Source of the DNA: CAYOBW01 sp964402115 | Lineage (GTDB): Bacteria > Verrucomicrobiota > Kiritimatiellia > UBA8416 > CAYOBW01 | Assembly: GCA_964402115.1 (NCBI GenBank) | Contig: CAYOBW010000040.1 | Coordinates: forward strand, 1-35,893 | Length of the DNA: 35,893 bases | Direction of reading: 5' to 3' | Part shown: positions 32,590 through 35,893 of the stretch, one piece after another | How positions within the stretch are numbered: position 1 is the stretch's first letter | How the letters are laid out: each line of letters starts with the position of its first letter | Translations under genes and position numbers: made by a program | The notes under the pieces: generated by a model | Seen by the model: the letters and a program-made list of their open reading frames with translations, nothing else | What the model was told of the DNA's origin: nothing | Database searches by the model: none

Positions 32590-33768
32590 TCAACCCCGTT
32601 CGGTTGCGGGCCTTGCCCGTTGCTGCCAGCACGCAGTCAGTCCGTGCAGCGCCCAGGCCTGTCCCCAACGCATGTAGGGAATCCGGTTGACTGAGCGCCG
32701 GCCGCGGCGGAAGTAGAACGTGCCGCGCCGTTCGTCGTAGAGGTTGGCGAGGAGCCAGTCCAGCACGCGCGCGACCAGCGGCTCGTAGGCGGGCCCCTCC
32801 TCCGCGAAGAAGGCGAGCGCCTGGGCGGGCGCATGGATGTCGATGGGGTAGGTGGCCCTCTCGTAGTACTTGGGCGTACCGTCCTCAAGGAAGAAGCGCT
32901 CGGCGTAGTACCGGACCCCGCGCTCATAGGCCACGCGGTACTGCTCGCCATGGCCCGCCCGCAGGAAGCCGCGGATGGCTTGCAGGTTGAAGCCGGTGTG
33001 AAACGAGTCGATCCAGTGCTGGATGCCGGCCTCCGCGTAGTACCAGGCCCCGTCCGCATGCTGGTGCCGCATACTGTAGGCCAGGCTGGCCATGGCCGCC
33101 TCGCGCAGATCGTTCCGGCCGGTCTTGTCAGCCAGGCGGATCAGCAGCGAGGCTGCCAGCAGGTTGGCATTGTGCACGAAGTTGCGGTCGATCGGCGTGT
33201 AGCTCAGGCAGCAGGTATCCCCTTCCGCGAGGCGGTTGACGCCCCGCAGCAGGAAGTCACCCGCTGGCAGGGCCAGTTCCGTGGCGGTCTCCCACCCCGT
33301 GGCTTCGCCGGCATCCAGAAGCGCGTGACCGACGAAGGCCGTATTGACGATGGTGGGTGTGCCGGCCGGCACAAAGGCGGCGCGCGATTGCCAGGGGAAG
33401 TTGTACCCCCAGCCGTGGCCCGGATAGGCTGTGCTCCGCAGTTCCCGCAGCGCTGCGGTCAACTGCTTGATCCGCTCCAGTCCGTTCGGCTGTGGATCCA
33501 GTCGGTAGAGTTTTGCGTAGCTCCCCAGGAACAGTCCCAAGCCCTTCGGATTCAGTCCTTTGCGAATTCCAAGCAGTGGGCGCAGATTGACGGGGCTGCG
33601 CCGCAGGAACTGGGTCCAGGCGATCCGGCCGTACTTCAAGCCTCCTGTGAGAACGCGCACGAACGGGCTGCTCAGGGCATCGTAGGGATCATAGCCGCGA
33701 TAGTCGGCCCGCTCCACGTACCCCAGCAGTCGCATGATGACGGCCTGCAGCTGTTGGTCGTTTACCAT
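32590..33768 (-). CDS. VpsJ-like polysaccharide biosynthesis protein ((alpha/alpha) barrel)
   Basis: A ~392-residue protein with repeated helical pairs and aromatic/acidic motifs, like (alpha/alpha)6-barrel sugar-active enzymes. Examples are 'HGWGYNFPWQSRAAFVPAG', 'PTIVNTAFVGHALLDAG', 'NANLLAASLLIRLADKTG', 'HADGAWYYAEAGIQHWIDSF', 'HTGFNLQAIRGFL' and 'YPIDIHAPAQALAFF'. This pattern is found in proteins annotated VpsJ or 'polysaccharide biosynthesis protein' in Vibrio-type and other EPS loci. The role could be glycan processing or epimerisation, and is not settled. The start is ATG 33768 with GGGAG upstream; TTG 33774 is also possible. It is closely followed by the GT26 gene. Confidence 0.75.
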   Translation of the reverse strand: MVNDQQLQAVIMRLLGYVERADYRGYDPYDALSSPFVRVLTGGLKYGRIAWTQFLRRSPVNLRPLLGIRKGLNPKGLGLFLGSYAKLYRLDPQPNGLERIKQLTAALRELRSTAYPGHGWGYNFPWQSRAAFVPAGTPTIVNTAFVGHALLDAGEATGWETATELALPAGDFLLRGVNRLAEGDTCCLSYTPIDRNFVHNANLLAASLLIRLADKTGRNDLREAAMASLAYSMRHQHADGAWYYAEAGIQHWIDSFHTGFNLQAIRGFLRAGHGEQYRVAYERGVRYYAERFFLEDGTPKYYERATYPIDIHAPAQALAFFAEEGPAYEPLVARVLDWLLANLYDERRGTFYFRRGRRSVNRIPYMRWGQAWALHGLTACWQQRARPATERG

Positions 33769-33815
33769 GCGCAATCAGGCTCCCGGTACCGCAGCGTTGC
33801 GCGGGTGACTGTCCT

Positions 33816-34540
33816 TCACGCTTCCAGCGCCACGCTTTGCCGCGTTCGCAGCGCGTCCAGAATCTTGAAGGTGGTGGTCGTGACGCCGAAGGTTTCCTCG
33901 TCCGGGATCAGCGGCAGCCCGCCGTCGCGCACGCTTTGCAGGAAGGCTCGGACCATCCTTGCCTGGCCCTTGTCCTGATTCAGGAGGTGCTCGCGGCAGG
34001 GTTTGCCGCCGCCATACACCTCGAGCTGCTTGAAGTCGCGCAGGATGCCGGTCACCCCGTTGCCGTAAACCTCAACATACTCCTTCGGCACCTCCTTGGC
34101 GCCATTCGCGAAGTAGGCCAGCGAGCCGATCGAACCGTCGCGGAATTCAAGGTTGACGGTCAACGTGTCCTGGGTGCCGTGGGCATCGGGCAGGGCCATG
34201 GCCTGCACGCGAACCGGCAGCGAGCGGCAGAGGAACACCATGAAATCCACGAAATGGCAGACCTCGCCAAGCACGCGACCGCCGCCGATCTCGGGATCCT
34301 GCGCCCAGTGATCGGCCGGGATGGATCCGGCATTGACGCGGTACAGCATGGCTTTCGGGCCTTCGCCCATGTGTGACCGAAGCTTGTCGGCGAGTGGCGC
34401 GAAGCGGCGGTTGAAGCCAACCATGAGCTGCGTTCGGGGAGCTTGCGAACGGCAGGTCCGCAACGCCTCCATCTGTTCCTCGTCCAGGCAGAGCGGCTTC
34501 TCCACGAAGACGTGCTTGCCGCGCTCCAGAGCCTGCAGGG
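33816..34540 (-). CDS. C-terminal Gfo/Idh/MocA part of a two-domain oxidoreductase (5' truncated by gap)
   Basis: The visible 241 codons are the C-terminal part of a Gfo/Idh/MocA oxidoreductase. Directly next to the gap it reads LQALERGKHVFVEKPL, the family's EKP motif with the catalytic Lys. Then come 'LMVGFNRRFAPLADKLRS', 'GGGRVLGEVCHFVDFMVFL' (active-site His) and 'GSIGSLAYFANGAKEVPKEY'. The N-terminal NAD-binding GxGxxG region is missing and must lie in or beyond the 100-N gap. It is almost surely one gene with the dehydrogenase part at 34641-35827, matching the two-domain oxidoreductases of capsule loci. The substrate is likely a nucleotide or lipid-linked sugar. Confidence 0.85.
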
Positions 34541-34640
34541 NNNNNNNNNNNNNNNNNNNNNNNNNNNNNNNNNNNNNNNNNNNNNNNNNNNNNNNNNNNN
34601 NNNNNNNNNNNNNNNNNNNNNNNNNNNNNNNNNNNNNNNN
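34541..34640. other. Assembly gap of 100 N
   Basis: Exactly 100 Ns, a usual placeholder for a gap of unknown length. It interrupts the two-domain oxidoreductase. From the family layout, the missing NAD-binding start of the Gfo/Idh domain suggests roughly 80-110 residues are absent, so the real gap is probably nearer 250-330 bp. Confidence 0.95.
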
Positions 34641-35827
34641 TCGTAGGCCAGCACGACGCCGAGGAAGGGCTCGGTGCGGTTCACGATCATGTCGTAGGCT
34701 GCCGGGGCCTTCTCCAAGGGAATCTCATGGGTGGTGAGGTAGCTGAGGTCCATCCGCCCCGTATGGGCCAGGTGCTGGAAGGCCTCCATGTTCCGCTTCT
34801 CGGTCCAGCGTACGTAGGCGGCGGGATAGTCCAGGCCTTTCTCTTCATACTCCGGATCGTAGCGGCCCGGTCCGTAGGAGCAGGACATGCGGACCTCCAA
34901 CTCCTTCCGGTAGAAATACGGATCGCGGTCGAATCCCGTGGGCACGGCGCCGACGATGATGACGCGCCCCTTCTTGCGGGCGACGCGACCCGCGAAGTTG
35001 ATGGGGTCGAGGCTGGCCGTGGCGGCCGTGACGATGACCGCGTCCACGCCCAGCCCGTCCGTCAGGCTGTCGAGATGCTCGGCCAGCCCCGGGCTGTCTC
35101 TCTCCCACGCGCCGTCCGTTGCGTGCGCGCGAGCCGTCGCCACGGCCGAAGCATCGATATCCACGCCGAAGGTCCGGATGCCGGCCGCGCGCAGCATCAG
35201 CCCGGTCAACTGCCCGAGCAACCCCAACCCGATCACGCAACAGCTCTCGCCCAGGCGCAGGTCGGCTTGACGGATGCCCTGTAAGGCAATGGCTCCCAGC
35301 GTATTGTAACAGGCCAGCTTCAAGTCGGCCGCGGGTGGCAGTTTGACGCACAGATTCACGGGCACGCATACGACTTCCGCATGGTTGGCGTAGCCCACGC
35401 CCGCGCAGGCGACCCTGTCGCCACAGGCAAAGGCGGTCACCCCCCGTCCAACCTCAAGCACGGTGCCTGCCGAGCTGTAGCCCAGAGGCGAGTACGCGTC
35501 CAGTTTCTTCATGACCGCCCGGTAGGTCTGCAGTGGGCCTTGTGCGCGCAGAACGTCCAGCACCTGTTTGACCTGTTGCGGTTTCTCCAGTGCTTTTCCA
35601 AGCAAGCTCTTGCGGGCTGTCTTGACCGTGGAGCCCTCGGTACCCGCACTGATCAACGAGTAGTGGTTGCGGACAAGCACCATCCCGCCACCCACCACCG
35701 GCATGGGCAGTTCGACGATGGCCATCGCGCCCGACTTCAGGGTTTGAGCCAGCTGTTCCATCGGAGTCTGTTGCTCCTCTGCTGCTTGAGGTTGTCCATC
35801 ACCGGTCGCGCGCTGGTTCATTTGCAT
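34641..35827 (-). CDS. N-terminal zinc-type alcohol dehydrogenase part of a two-domain oxidoreductase (3' truncated by gap)
   Basis: The first 395 codons form a medium-chain dehydrogenase domain: 'VLVRNHYSLISAGTEGSTVK', 'YSPLGYSSAGTVLEVGRGVT', 'GDRVACAGVGYANHAEVVCV', then the Rossmann part 'SCCVIGLGLLGQLTGLMLRA' and 'GVDIDASAVATARAHATDG', and 'KGRVIIVGAVPTGFDRDPYF'. The end 'YDMIVNRTEPFLGVVLAY' abuts the gap. This matches the N-terminal half of two-domain (ADH plus Gfo/Idh) oxidoreductases found with capsule genes. The ATG at 35827 has no clear ribosome-binding site; ATG 35761 (with GAGGAG 13 nt upstream) is nearer the usual family start. Any read-through frame past the Ns is an artefact. Confidence 0.88.
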
Positions 35828-35893
35828 GGGCGCCAGCGCGTGAAAGCCTGCTTTATGGCCACTTCAGGCCGTTTTGTCAACTGCAACGCTTGG

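Noticed and set aside
34160..34540. Apparent continuation of the dehydrogenase frame past the N gap
   Set aside because: It exists only because 100 Ns keep an arbitrary frame. The true frame there is the Gfo/Idh domain ending at 33816.
1..35893. tRNA, rRNA, CRISPR array or insertion sequence
   Set aside because: I saw no cloverleaf-like, ribosomal or regularly spaced repeat sequence and no transposase-like protein.

Overview
This window is a GC-rich draft contig (a 10-base gap at 5538-5547 and a 100-base gap at 34541-34640) from what looks like a Gram-negative bacterium. It encodes a Wza-type outer-membrane export lipoprotein, an outer-membrane beta-barrel, a Wzc-type tyrosine autokinase and lipid-linked glycan machinery. 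I see no rRNA, tRNA, CRISPR array or insertion sequence. The lineage cannot be fixed by reading; a PVC-type (Verrucomicrobiota/Kiritimatiellota) or deltaproteobacterial-type host is a low-confidence guess.

Layout. 188-8082 (+): the export and polymerisation block, with Wza-like lipoprotein, helical-repeat lipoprotein, beta-barrel, small Pro-rich secreted protein, a strong terminator (3856-3896), a Wzy/ligase-like membrane protein and a Wzc-like kinase. 8179-16097 (-): a tightly coupled assembly operon running, in transcription order, flippase, pyruvyl transferase, GT4, second Wzy-like protein, acyltransferase, GT4; four neighbours there meet at ATGA or GTGA overlaps. 16365-20517 (+): nitroreductase-like protein, hexapeptide acyltransferase and two GT4 enzymes. 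20530-21273 (-): a methyltransferase.

21596-31661 is the exceptional part: two opposed, paralogous peptide-modification cassettes embedded in the exopolysaccharide locus. Cassette A (+) encodes a PqqD/radical SAM/SPASM fusion, a double-PqqD protein, a second radical SAM/SPASM protein, an HPr-kinase-like P-loop protein, a Cys-rich precursor peptide and an NTP_transf_5-type nucleotidyltransferase. Cassette B (-) encodes paralogues of the double-PqqD protein, second radical SAM enzyme, HPr-kinase-like protein and precursor, followed by an unusual fusion of a Ser/His S26 (SipW/Sec11-like) peptidase domain to a GT-C-type membrane glycosyltransferase. The enzyme set resembles the 'SynChlorMet' (Scm) cassette that I recall from protein family models. 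The two precursors share a leader ending in GADCT and have core regions built from repeats with Cys every 10-12 residues, almost always as CxxG. This looks like a ribosomally made, radical-SAM-modified, possibly phosphorylated or glyco-modified peptide family.

31795-35827 (-) returns to polysaccharide genes: a WecG/TagA/CpsF transferase, a VpsJ-like (alpha/alpha) barrel protein and a two-domain oxidoreductase broken by the 100-N gap.

A working model is that the EPS genes make, flip, polymerise and export a decorated glycan (pyruvylated, acylated, methylated), while the embedded cassettes make modified Cys-repeat peptides. Whether peptide and glycan are physically linked is the interesting open question.
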